A DNA stretch of 64,000 bases, from the NCBI RefSeq assembly GCF_910588395.1, contig NZ_CAJUPA010000007.1, forward strand, positions 1-64,000, given 5' to 3'. This DNA is from an uncultured Faecalibaculum sp. (GTDB lineage: Bacteria; Bacillota_I; Bacilli_A; Erysipelotrichales; Erysipelotrichaceae). The notes beneath the pieces were generated by a model. That model saw nothing but the letters and a program-made list of their open reading frames with translations, searched no databases and had not been told where the DNA came from. A program made the translations under genes and the position numbers. This document shows positions 8,409-16,055 of the stretch, piece after piece (the stretch's first letter is position 1; each line of letters opens with the position of its first letter).

Positions 8409-9029
8409 CTACAGCTCTTCCTTCTCCATAAGCCTGAGGCTGATCATCACCGACAAACCGAACAGGATCACTGTTGTCAGCAAAGCGATGGTCACCGTCA
8501 GCATCAGATGCCCCTGGATCCACACAACCGCAGCAACCAGCCCGGTCTGCAGCTGTTCCACGAAAGCCCCCAGCAGCCCCGCCATGGCAAACATGAAAAT
8601 CAGGATCCACAGATTCCGGTTGGCCTTCAGCCGGATCGTAACCGGGATCAGGATTGCGGAAAACACCAGGATATACACCAGGGTCCCGATCCACAGGCTG
8701 AACAGATCCGTAAAGGCATCCGGATGCAGGGCAGCGTAAAACAGAAAACTCACAACAGAAAACAGCAGCGAGGTCCCGGTCACAAACAGATATTTCTCCA
8801 GAACGAACTGCCGGCGGGTAAAAGGCAGCGTGAACAGCCACCGGGCTGTACTGTTCTGAAAATTCCATTCAATGCTGCGGATCAGAATCATCAGCACGAT
8901 CACCGACAGAAACAGACCCGCATTCTGCAAGTCAATCACCGCATACAGAACCATCAGGCCGGCCAGAATCATCAGCAGCTGTTTCTGTGAAAACAGCCAG
9001 CAGCCATCATATGTTAGCAATCCTTTCAT
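8409..9029 (-). CDS. ABC transporter permease, ABC-2/YtrC-like
   Basis: About 206 residues from ATG at 9029 with AAGAGGGG ten bases upstream. Six hydrophobic segments can be drawn; the cytoplasmic loop STARWLFTLPFTRRQFVLEKY is typical of ABC-2 permeases associated with small GntR-controlled systems. It lies 16 bases after the ATPase gene and is the last gene of a GntR-ATPase-permease operon. Such systems (for example ytr and bcr types) respond to cell-wall or membrane-active antibiotics, but the substrate is unknown here. Confidence 0.78.
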   Translation of the reverse strand: MKGLLTYDGCWLFSQKQLLMILAGLMVLYAVIDLQNAGLFLSVIVLMILIRSIEWNFQNSTARWLFTLPFTRRQFVLEKYLFVTGTSLLFSVVSFLFYAALHPDAFTDLFSLWIGTLVYILVFSAILIPVTIRLKANRNLWILIFMFAMAGLLGAFVEQLQTGLVAAVVWIQGHLMLTVTIALLTTVILFGLSVMISLRLMEKEEL

Positions 9030-9045
9030 GATACATAACCCCTCT

Positions 9046-9933
9046 TTACTCAAACTCTCCATCCGGCCTCTGAAACATCAGCAGCGCTTCATCGAGACTT
9101 CCCCGTTCCTGGACCAGCCAGGGATAGTTGTCAGCGTAATACTGTCTGTCGCTCACCAGAACCGACAGTGAACCGTCTTTTTCCCGACGCCGGCACAGAA
9201 CGCCTTCCAGATCCACATCCTGCACCCGGCTGGCAGGTATGTGCAGAACGCCAAACTCATCCCGCAGTGCATCCATGTCCTTCTCCAGGACGATCTCTCC
9301 CCGGGAAATCAGGGAAAAGGAATCACAGAGATGTTCCAGATCCGATGCGATATGGGAACTGATCATGATCGCCCTCCCCGGTGTTTCCATGTACTCCCGG
9401 AGAATGTCCAGGATTTCATTTCGGGCGGAGACATCCAGACCCGAAGTCGGTTCATCCAGCAGCAGAAGCCGGGGATGGTGGCTGATCGCCGCAATGAGTT
9501 TCATCCGGGCTTTCATGCCCGTGGAAAAGGAATCCAGCTTTTTCCCGGCCGGAATGCCGAACCGTTTCACCAATTCATCGAAGAACCCCGGATCGAACGC
9601 TTCGTAAAATGCACCCAGACATTTCCGCACTTCCTTCACCGTGAACATCCCCGGAAATCCCGCATCGGCCATCACCACGCCGATTTCTTCCTTCCTTGAC
9701 ACCGGAAGCCCGTCAATTTCTGCCTCCAACACCTGCGCCGAACCGCCATCTGCCCGGATCAGCCCCGTCAGCAGCCGGAACAGCGTGGTCTTCCCTGACC
9801 CGTTGAGTCCCACCAGCCCGACAATGGTATCCGCCGGTACCCGCAAAGAGACATTCAGTTCAAAACCTGGAAACTGCTTCTGCAATCCCCTGCAGACAAC
9901 CAGGTCCTCTCCGGTCTGTACTTGACTTGTCAT
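9046..9933 (-). CDS. ABC transporter ATP-binding protein
   Basis: 295 residues. Walker A GLNGSGKTT at about 42-50, signature FSTGMKARMKL, and Walker B LLLLDEPTSGLD are all intact, followed by a D-loop and switch His (ISSHIASDLEH). The C-terminal 80 residues are a regulatory tail seen in YtrB/BcrA-type ATPases. The start overlaps the GntR stop by ATGA. It powers the membrane partner encoded at 8409-9029. Substrate unknown. Confidence 0.88.
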   Translation of the reverse strand: MTSQVQTGEDLVVCRGLQKQFPGFELNVSLRVPADTIVGLVGLNGSGKTTLFRLLTGLIRADGGSAQVLEAEIDGLPVSRKEEIGVVMADAGFPGMFTVKEVRKCLGAFYEAFDPGFFDELVKRFGIPAGKKLDSFSTGMKARMKLIAAISHHPRLLLLDEPTSGLDVSARNEILDILREYMETPGRAIMISSHIASDLEHLCDSFSLISRGEIVLEKDMDALRDEFGVLHIPASRVQDVDLEGVLCRRREKDGSLSVLVSDRQYYADNYPWLVQERGSLDEALLMFQRPDGEFE

Positions 9934-10307
9934 CTGTATTCCTCCATAAGCATCCTGACCAGTTCCAGGATTTCTTCATCTGTCATCTTCATCCGCCGGG
10001 CTTTTTCCAGCGCCTGCAGAAACTGCGTCTCCAGCTGCTTCTGCAGTTCCTCCTGCACGGTATTCGTCGAAATCTCCGCCACATACGTTCCCTTTCCGTG
10101 AACCGTATGCACGAAACCTTCCTCCTCCAGCAAGTCATAGGCTTTCTTCACAGTCAGTGCCGACACCCGGTAATCCCGGGCAAATCCCCGCACCGAGGGA
10201 AGCGGATCCCCGGATTTCAGCGACCCCTCCCGGATCCGGAGCCTGATCTGGCTGGCGATCTGTTCATAAATCGGTTCCATGGATGAGTGTGAAATCTGAA
10301 TATCCAT
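9930..10307 (-). CDS. GntR family (YtrA-type) transcriptional regulator
   Basis: 125 residues from ATG at 10307, directly after AGGAGGATGGC. An N-terminal winged helix (EPIYEQIASQIRLRIREGSLKSGDPLPSV...) is followed by a short helical tail of about 45 residues, the YtrA subfamily layout without a large ligand domain. It is the first gene of the operon and very probably represses it: five 10-bp-spaced repeats overlap its promoter. The inducer is unknown; YtrA relatives respond to cell-envelope antibiotics. Confidence 0.88.
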   Translation of the reverse strand: MDIQISHSSMEPIYEQIASQIRLRIREGSLKSGDPLPSVRGFARDYRVSALTVKKAYDLLEEEGFVHTVHGKGTYVAEISTNTVQEELQKQLETQFLQALEKARRMKMTDEEILELVRMLMEEYR

Positions 10308-10340
10308 GCCATCCTCCTGACAGGTTCCTTCCTGTCGCAA

Positions 10341-10390
10341 AAACAGTATATAACAGTTGCTATCAGTTGTAAACAGCATATAACAGTATA
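10341..10390 (-). promoter_or_regulatory. Promoter of the GntR-ABC operon embedded in phased repeats
   Basis: On the minus strand: TTTACA (complement of 10368-10373), 17 bases, TATACT (complement of 10345-10350). The same 50 bases, read on the plus strand, fall into five decamers each carrying ACAG or TCAG at the same place (10343, 10353, 10363, 10373, 10383), one per helical turn. This is a likely operator for the GntR protein. Confidence 0.75.
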
Positions 10391-10459
10391 CAGCACTGTT
10401 TTCCGGCCGATGGAAGGCAGGGCTTCCGGTGCAGATGCCGGGGTCCTGATCCGGAATAC

Positions 10460-10489
10460 AAAAAAGCTCCCCGTCTGATGCCGGAGAGC
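10460..10489 (-). terminator. Terminator of the small gene pair
   Basis: Minus-strand stem GCTCTCCG/CGGGGAGC (one G-T pair) with an 8-base loop, followed by six T, ten bases after the stop of the gene at 10499. Confidence 0.75.
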
Positions 10490-10498
10490 GTCTGTGAT

Positions 10499-10762
10499 TC
10501 AGGTTTCCTGGATGTAAAGCTGCGTGCTTCTGGGGAATTCCCTGGCGAAGGCTTCCTTCATCTGTTTTTTTGCACCGGCTGCAGTGAGTTCCTGGCGGGT
10601 ATTCTGAAAACCGGATTCTGTCAGGAGCAGGCTGTCCCCTTCCCTCTCCAGTTTCACCCAGCGGTCTTTTTTGAAGGTCCACAGTGTGATGGACTCCAGC
10701 TCTGGCCGCCGCAGAGCTGCAAGCCATTTTACCTGTGCCTGCCGCAGCGGGATCCGTTTCAT
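10499..10762 (-). CDS. Unknown 87-residue protein, second gene of a coupled pair
   Basis: The start overlaps the stop of the upstream gene (10759-10762), so the two are translationally coupled. Basic N-terminus (MKRIPLRQAQVKWLAALRR), then a beta-rich segment (SITLWTFKKDRWVKLEREGDSLLL) and a helical C-terminus. No signal peptide and no family recognised. The arrangement of two short overlapping cytosolic genes with their own terminator is what toxin-antitoxin pairs look like, but that is inference. Confidence 0.55.
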   Translation of the reverse strand: MKRIPLRQAQVKWLAALRRPELESITLWTFKKDRWVKLEREGDSLLLTESGFQNTRQELTAAGAKKQMKEAFAREFPRSTQLYIQET

Positions 10763-11097
10763 GCCCAGGCTCCTTTCAGGAATGACTCCAGTTCCTGGGT
10801 GAAGTCTTTCTTCAGCAGCGTGCGGGTCAGATACACGACCTGGATTTCATTTCCCTGTCTGGTGAAAGCTGCCCGGACTGCACCGGCTGCAGGATCATTC
10901 ACCCGGCACTCCAGCACCGGCAGGCCTTTCCATTTGTTCCGGGTTGCATACTTGGTTTTGAAAAAGTCATTCTCTGCCTGGCGGCTGATTGTCTGTCGGA
11001 CAGAGTCCTGAAGAGAGGCATGTTTCTGCATCAGTTTGCGGCAGCCCCGCTTGTCAAATTCGAACTGCAGACCTGTCTGTTCTTTGCGGCTCTCCAT
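10759..11097 (-). CDS. Unknown 112-residue protein, possibly RelE-fold
   Basis: ATG at 11097 follows GAAGG at good spacing. The N-terminal third is helical and basic; the C-terminal half (VLECRVND...AVRAAFTRQGNEIQVVYLTRTLLKK) has the strand-loop-strand rhythm with Arg and a terminal YLT that is seen in RelE/HigB-like toxins. The similarity is only in pattern and I could not confirm the family. It is the first gene of a two-gene operon with 10499-10762. Confidence 0.55.
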   Translation of the reverse strand: MESRKEQTGLQFEFDKRGCRKLMQKHASLQDSVRQTISRQAENDFFKTKYATRNKWKGLPVLECRVNDPAAGAVRAAFTRQGNEIQVVYLTRTLLKKDFTQELESFLKGAWA

Positions 11098-11278
11098 TCC
11101 GCCACCTTCTTTCCCTGGTCAGAACAGAGAGTTCTGCCCGTTTCACTGTACCAGACTTTCAGCAGGCCGGTTCCCATGGCACTCTGGAGGCCGGATATGC
11201 GAAGAATTCACAGCAGATGGTATTCGAGCCGGTTCGACCCGGTTCTGGCTCGGATCTTCATTTTTTCTTCAAAAGTCA

Positions 11279-11307
11279 TTGATTCGGGATGATACCTTTG
11301 GTACTAT
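11279..11307 (+). promoter_or_regulatory. Promoter of tRNA-Leu(CAG)
   Basis: TTGATT (11279-11284), 17 bases, TACTAT (11302-11307), 34 bases before the tRNA. The rest of the 243-base gap 11098-11340 shows no gene. Confidence 0.55.
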
Positions 11308-11340
11308 AAACAGGCAGTCAGCGACTGCAGCAACAATTAT

Positions 11341-11425
11341 GGGGTCGTGGTGGAATTGGCAGACACGCTATCTTCAGGCGGTAGTGAGGCAACTCGTGTG
11401 CGTTCGAGTCGCATCGACCCCACCA
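11341..11425 (+). tRNA. tRNA-Leu (anticodon CAG)
   Basis: 85 nt with encoded CCA. Acceptor arms GGGGTCG (11341-11347) and CGACCCC (11415-11421) pair perfectly; the anticodon stem CTATC/GGTAG encloses loop TTCAGGC, giving anticodon CAG; a long variable arm marks a class II tRNA; the T loop is TTCGAGT. It is identical over all 85 bases to the minus-strand gene at 31263-31347. Confidence 0.93.
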
Positions 11426-11440
11426 TCTTGAACATGAATT

Positions 11441-11466
11441 CAGCACTGAAAAGTGCTGTTTTTTTG
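11441..11466 (+). terminator. Terminator of tRNA-Leu
   Basis: CAGCACT (11441-11447), loop GAAA, AGTGCTG (11452-11458), then eight T. Confidence 0.88.
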
Positions 11467-11533
11467 TATTCGCTCTTGCGAATGGTAGATTTTCTCTTCT
11501 AACTAACTTATTACGTTAGTAATAGGAGGAAAC

Positions 11534-12130
11534 ATGCTGAAAACCTGTTCGATGCTAAAAGATGATCTTTCCAGTTATAGAGCTCCGGAAATGAAAATCA
11601 AAAGAATGGCAGATAAAAATGAAATTATCCGGTTGACAAAAAATCTCTATGAGACCGATCCGGATACTCCCGGCTATGTAAATGCCGGGGCTGTATGCTC
11701 CCCTTCCTGTCTTTCGTTCGACTATGCGTTGTCCTATTATGGCCTGATTCCGGAAGCTGTTTATACCTGTACCAGTGCCTCTTCCGGCCTCCGGAAGCGC
11801 AAAACATACAAAAACAAGATGGGAGTTTTTACTTACCAGGACATCCCTGTGCAGGCATTTCCTTTTGAAATCAGATTGCAAAAAGCAGGAAACCGGACTT
11901 TTGCCATGGCTTCTCCTGAAAAAGCCTTGTGTAACAAGCTCTGCTTATTGAAGCCGGTCCGCTCAAAGAGAGAGTTGAAGTATATGCTGTTCGAAGACTT
12001 GCGTATTGATCAGGAAGAATTCATGAATCTTGATTTCCCGGTGCTGAAGGAACTTTGTCCTCTATATAAATCTACTACATTGAACACTTTCGGAAAGGTG
12101 ATCGGTGATCTGAGGGCAGAATCGTCATGA
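11534..12130 (+). CDS. AbiEi-like antitoxin (type IV toxin-antitoxin), apparently orphan
   Basis: 198 residues; AGGAGGAAAC directly precedes the ATG. The N-terminal 45 residues match the degenerate winged-helix part of AbiEi proteins (MLKDDLSSYRAPEMKIKRM ... LTKNLYETD) and the rest matches the core: SPSCLSFDYALSYYGLIPEA, TSASSG, and ASPEKALCNKL. AbiEi binds its own promoter and counteracts the nucleotidyltransferase AbiEii, usually the next gene. Here the following 250 bases hold no such gene, only a terminator. The gene is more AT-rich than its neighbours and begins about 110 bases after a tRNA-Leu, suggesting horizontal arrival. Confidence 0.8.
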   Translation: MLKTCSMLKDDLSSYRAPEMKIKRMADKNEIIRLTKNLYETDPDTPGYVNAGAVCSPSCLSFDYALSYYGLIPEAVYTCTSASSGLRKRKTYKNKMGVFTYQDIPVQAFPFEIRLQKAGNRTFAMASPEKALCNKLCLLKPVRSKRELKYMLFEDLRIDQEEFMNLDFPVLKELCPLYKSTTLNTFGKVIGDLRAESS

Positions 12131-12325
12131 TGAAAAGCTGCTTCAGCATATCGTGATCTTTCATGTTTCTCTGCATGCAGCGTGATGACCTTGCAGAATG
12201 GCATGCCAGGGGCAGAAAGAAACTTTTCTGTTCCCCATCCAGGGATGCCATATCGCGCCCTGCTCCAACCTGAATCCGGCTGCATCGCTTTTTTTCGCAG
12301 TTTGGAAATCTCCTGTAAAACCAAA

Positions 12326-12372
12326 GCGGACAGCCCCTGTTCCTGAAACCGGCAGCTGTCCGCTTCTTTTTC
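12326..12372 (+). terminator. Terminator downstream of the AbiEi-like gene
   Basis: GCGGACAGC (12326-12334) and GCTGTCCGC (12355-12363) pair perfectly over 9 bp around a 20-base loop, then TTCTTTTTC. No supported gene lies between 12131 and this hairpin. Confidence 0.7.
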
Positions 12373-12384
12373 TGTCATGCCCTG

Positions 12385-14730
12385 TCAGCGGGAACCGCCA
12401 TTGGCACAAACATCATTGCTTTGATTTGTATCTGCGTCTTTCTTCAGCATCCTCCGGCTGTTCTCCTCCAGGTACCCCGCGCTGTTCTTTCCATACACCG
12501 TTTGCCAGCTCAGGACCCGCTCCTTCATGCCGGCCAGATCCAGGACCCCCAGCGCGAAGCCTTTTTTCACCAGTTCCTCGGGTACATATTCGTCGTACTT
12601 CTCGAACACCGGCACTTCTCCGGGATACACAAGCTCCAGCGGATCGAATTCCTTCCTGGCTTCTTCCGCCGTGATTTCATAGAACTCCGCCTCGCTCACG
12701 GAAATCGTGAAGGTGATGTAGTACGGTCTGGTGGGACTCAGTCCCTTCAGGCCCAGCCGCTGGCCGCAGCGGATTTTCAGAAACCGTTCCAGCGCCAGAA
12801 AGGCATAGGATCCCAGCCAGGGAAACAGCACCCACATATTGCCGCCCAGGTGCACCAGGGGATGCTGCAGCATGCCGGATTTCCGGAAATTCTCCCTGGC
12901 TTCCTCCAGCCGGGCAGCGGCGTGCTTCATCAGATAGGGATAATGGGTCTGTTCACCCAGCACTTTGTACATGCGCTCCAGGATCCGGGTGTGAATGTCC
13001 CCGGCGCAGTCACCGAAATACGCCGGGATGTGCCCCTTGACATGGCGGCAGTATACCTCCCGCTTCCGGTGATCCACTTCTTCCACCAGCCACACCCGTC
13101 CTGCAATGGCGATCTTGTCTCCCACCGGAGGCGGTTTGCAGATGGTCCCCAGTTCTTCGCTTTCGGACCGCACGGCATACTCCACGTTTTCCTGAAACAC
13201 CGCATAGAACTTGTAGCTGTTCGTGATCCGCTCCCCGGTCAGGCCCACGATCAGCCCGCCGTTTTCCGTCTGCGCAATGTGGTCGATTTCAATCAGATGC
13301 CGCAGCAGAATCCGGTAGTCTTCCTGGGTGATCCGGTGAAAGCACGCCAGGGGCAGCACCCGGCTGGCCAGCTCGGCAGGGGTCATCTCCCCGCAGGAGG
13401 CCAGGGTGCTCATGGTCTGGTGATACAGCAGGCTGTACGGCAGGCGGTCCATGCGGGGCGGCTCCACAAACCGGTCCTCCACATACAGCTGGATCAGGGC
13501 GATTCCCTGCACCAGGTACCAGGGCATGATCTCCGGCAGCATCGCCCGGGACTCCGGGCGGTCTTCCCGCATCACAAACCACATCTGAGACGGTTCCCCC
13601 CGCCTGCCGGTCCGGCCCATGCGCTGCAGAAACCCGGAAACGGTAAAAGGCGCATCGATCTGGAATGCCCGCTCCAGCCGCCCGATGTCAATGCCCAGCT
13701 CCAGGGTGGAGGTGGCGCAGACCGACATCAGGGAATCATCATCCTTCATTTCCTCCTCGGCGCTCTGTCTGTAGGAGACCGAGAGGTTGCCATGGTGAAT
13801 CAGAAACCGGTCCGGTTCCTTTCGCTGCTCACAGTACTGCCGCAGATACTGGCACACAGACTCGCATTCCTCCCGGGAGTTCGTGAACACCAGGCACTTG
13901 CGCCCGCGCGTGTGCTCGAAAATGTATCCCAGTCCGGGATCCGCCTGAGCCGGAGCATGATCCGTGGCTGCCTCATTCTGCGCCAGGACCGGCACCCCGG
14001 CCTTCAGCTTTCCCGCATCCGCCTGGGGACCATCATTGAAGAAATGCTCCATGCTCAGCCGCCAGACTTCCCTGCCTGCCTCAAAGGACGGAATCACGCA
14101 GCCCCGGCCGCTGCCCGCCGACAGAAACTTCCCCGCCAGCCGGGGATCACCGATCGTGGCTGACAGCCCGATCCGCCGGGGAGAACAGCCCGCCAGGGCA
14201 CAGAGGCGCTGGATGAGACAGAATGTCTGCAGCCCCCTGTCGCCCCGGAGCAGGGAATGAATCTCGTCAATGACCACAAACCGCAGATCCCCGAACAGAG
14301 AGGGAATCTCCATATGCTTGTTGATCATCAGCGATTCCAGGGACTCCGGCGTGATCTGCAGCACGCCGGAGGGCTTGCGCAGCAGGCGGCGTTTCTGAGA
14401 CTGCGCCACATCTCCATGCCACCGGGATACCCGGATCCCGGCCCGGTCACACAACTCATTCAGCCGGCCAAACTGGTCATTGATCAGCGCCTTCAGCGGC
14501 GCGATGTACAAAACCCCCACACTCCGGGAAGGATCTTCGTCCAGCAGCGTCAGAATCGGGAAAAACGCCGCTTCGGTTTTCCCCGAAGCCGTGGACGCCG
14601 TCAGCAGCACGTTGTCATCGGTATGGAAAATCGCATCGGCTGCCGCATTCTGCACCCCGCGCAGGGAATGCCATCCGGATTCATAAATGTAGTCCTGGAT
14701 AAACGGCGCATAGCGGGAAAAGGCATTCAC
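12385..14730 (-). CDS. Lhr-like superfamily 2 DEAD/DEAH-box helicase (BrxHI-like)
   Basis: 781 residues. Helicase motifs run in order: Walker A TASTASGKTE (about 44-53), TPESL (125-129), DEIH box (153-156), SAT (188-190), and motif VI QRMGRTGRRGE near 365. The long C-terminal half resembles Lhr-family helicases, which translocate on single-stranded DNA. Its ATG overlaps the stop of the preceding P-loop ATPase gene (14727-14730) and it is the last gene of a three-gene operon. The pairing of an Lhr-like helicase with a DUF2791-type ATPase recalls BrxHI and BrxD of type 2 BREX phage defence, but no methylase or PglZ gene is nearby. Role inferred: DNA processing or phage defence. Confidence 0.85.
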   Translation of the reverse strand: MNAFSRYAPFIQDYIYESGWHSLRGVQNAAADAIFHTDDNVLLTASTASGKTEAAFFPILTLLDEDPSRSVGVLYIAPLKALINDQFGRLNELCDRAGIRVSRWHGDVAQSQKRRLLRKPSGVLQITPESLESLMINKHMEIPSLFGDLRFVVIDEIHSLLRGDRGLQTFCLIQRLCALAGCSPRRIGLSATIGDPRLAGKFLSAGSGRGCVIPSFEAGREVWRLSMEHFFNDGPQADAGKLKAGVPVLAQNEAATDHAPAQADPGLGYIFEHTRGRKCLVFTNSREECESVCQYLRQYCEQRKEPDRFLIHHGNLSVSYRQSAEEEMKDDDSLMSVCATSTLELGIDIGRLERAFQIDAPFTVSGFLQRMGRTGRRGEPSQMWFVMREDRPESRAMLPEIMPWYLVQGIALIQLYVEDRFVEPPRMDRLPYSLLYHQTMSTLASCGEMTPAELASRVLPLACFHRITQEDYRILLRHLIEIDHIAQTENGGLIVGLTGERITNSYKFYAVFQENVEYAVRSESEELGTICKPPPVGDKIAIAGRVWLVEEVDHRKREVYCRHVKGHIPAYFGDCAGDIHTRILERMYKVLGEQTHYPYLMKHAAARLEEARENFRKSGMLQHPLVHLGGNMWVLFPWLGSYAFLALERFLKIRCGQRLGLKGLSPTRPYYITFTISVSEAEFYEITAEEARKEFDPLELVYPGEVPVFEKYDEYVPEELVKKGFALGVLDLAGMKERVLSWQTVYGKNSAGYLEENSRRMLKKDADTNQSNDVCANGGSR

Positions 14731-16055
14731 AGGGTGAACTCCGCATAGGCATCTGTCTTCTGATCAGACACCGCTTCCGACTTCGCATAGGAAAAGTCCT
14801 CCGATTCCAGCAGACTCCGGATATCCAGCTCCGGATTCTGATACAGCAGATCCAGCAGTTCGATGAAATCCCGGATCACTTCCCGGGGCGTAATATTGGC
14901 ATCTGCCCCGATCCGGCTGAATTCCAGCTGCACGAACACCGCCAGATTCTCATCCGACACCTGTTTTTCATAGTCATAGAGATCCGCATGCATGGCAGCC
15001 AGCTTCCCGCACAGCACCAGCATTTCCTCTGCATTCAGCGGATCCAGCCGGATCACCGGTGCCAGCAGATCCCGGGTTCCGGGCCGGGAGAACTTCCCTT
15101 CCGCCAGCCGGGACCGCAGCGCCTCATAGCTGTACACCCCGCGGCGCCGGTCTTCCACCGCCTGGGGTGTGGCACCCATGATGATCCCCAGATACCGGGC
15201 TTTGCCCTGCAGCGTGTCGTTGTACATCGTCAGCATCTTCTCGTAGTTGTACTGCCGGGTGATGCTGTTGGGAATCTTGTAGATATTCACCAGTTCATCG
15301 ATCATGATCATCATCCCCGCATAGCCCGCCAGCCGGAAGAACACCGCAAAGAGCTTCAGATAGTCATACCAGTCATCATCCGTGATGATGATGTTCACCC
15401 CCAGCTCTTCCTTCGCCTCCCGCTTCAGACTGTATTCGCCCCGGAACCAGCGGATGACTTTCATCTTTGTCTGGTCATCCCCCTGCACATAGGCATGATA
15501 GTAGCGGGACAGCAGCGTGGCGAATTCAAATCCGTGCACCAGCTCGGACAGCTGCGCTGTCACCTCGAAAATCTTCCGGTCCACCGCTTTGGTCAGCCCG
15601 GGGTCTCCGGGCATCAGACCGCTTTCCTGAGCCGCCTGCATCTGCACCGTGCTGATCCACCGGTCCAGCACCAGGGTCAGAGCGCCGCCCTCGGGTCTGG
15701 TCTTCGTGGAGAGATTGCCGATCAGTTCCCGGTACGTGGCCAATCCCTGACCTCTGGTCCCCTGCAGCCGGCGCTCCGGCGAGAGATCCGCATCCGCCAC
15801 GATGAATCCTCTGTCCATGACATAGTTCCGGATGGTCTGAATCAGAAAACTCTTCCCTGACCCGTACCGCCCCACAATGAAACGGAACGATGCGCCTCCC
15901 TCCGAAATGATGTCCACATCATGCAGCAGCGCCTGGATTTCATTTTTCCGCCCCACAGTCACATACGGCAGACCGATCCGTGGCACCACACCGCCTTTCA
16001 GGGAATTCAGCACGGTCCTGGCAATCCGCCGGGGCACTTTTCTGTTTTCAGGCAT
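14727..16055 (-). CDS. BrxD/DUF2791-like P-loop ATPase
   Basis: 442 residues. Walker A GRYGSGKS at 62-69 and a Walker B-like MMIMIDE at about 248-254; the surrounding pattern (LPYVTVGRKNEIQALL at the N-terminus, ITPREVIRDFIELLD at the C-terminus) fits the P-loop proteins annotated as BREX system BrxD or DUF2791. GGAGGAG precedes the start, which overlaps the upstream gene by 8 bases; the stop overlaps the helicase start. It is expected to form a ring or dimer that loads or controls the helicase. No membrane segment. Confidence 0.8.
   Translation of the reverse strand: MPENRKVPRRIARTVLNSLKGGVVPRIGLPYVTVGRKNEIQALLHDVDIISEGGASFRFIVGRYGSGKSFLIQTIRNYVMDRGFIVADADLSPERRLQGTRGQGLATYRELIGNLSTKTRPEGGALTLVLDRWISTVQMQAAQESGLMPGDPGLTKAVDRKIFEVTAQLSELVHGFEFATLLSRYYHAYVQGDDQTKMKVIRWFRGEYSLKREAKEELGVNIIITDDDWYDYLKLFAVFFRLAGYAGMMIMIDELVNIYKIPNSITRQYNYEKMLTMYNDTLQGKARYLGIIMGATPQAVEDRRRGVYSYEALRSRLAEGKFSRPGTRDLLAPVIRLDPLNAEEMLVLCGKLAAMHADLYDYEKQVSDENLAVFVQLEFSRIGADANITPREVIRDFIELLDLLYQNPELDIRSLLESEDFSYAKSEAVSDQKTDAYAEFTL

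Noticed and set aside
12010..12378. A 122-codon minus-strand frame overlapping the AbiEi gene end
   Set aside because: No ribosome site, overlaps a well-supported gene and a terminator, and has no family resemblance.
12131..12384. A toxin remnant after the AbiEi-like gene
   Set aside because: A 19-codon frame after the stop (HDEKLLQHIVIFHVSLHAA) lacks any recognisable AbiEii motif and is too short to support a call.
12421..14163. A 580-codon plus-strand frame opposite the helicase
   Set aside because: Antisense shadow of a gene with complete helicase motifs; no ribosome site.
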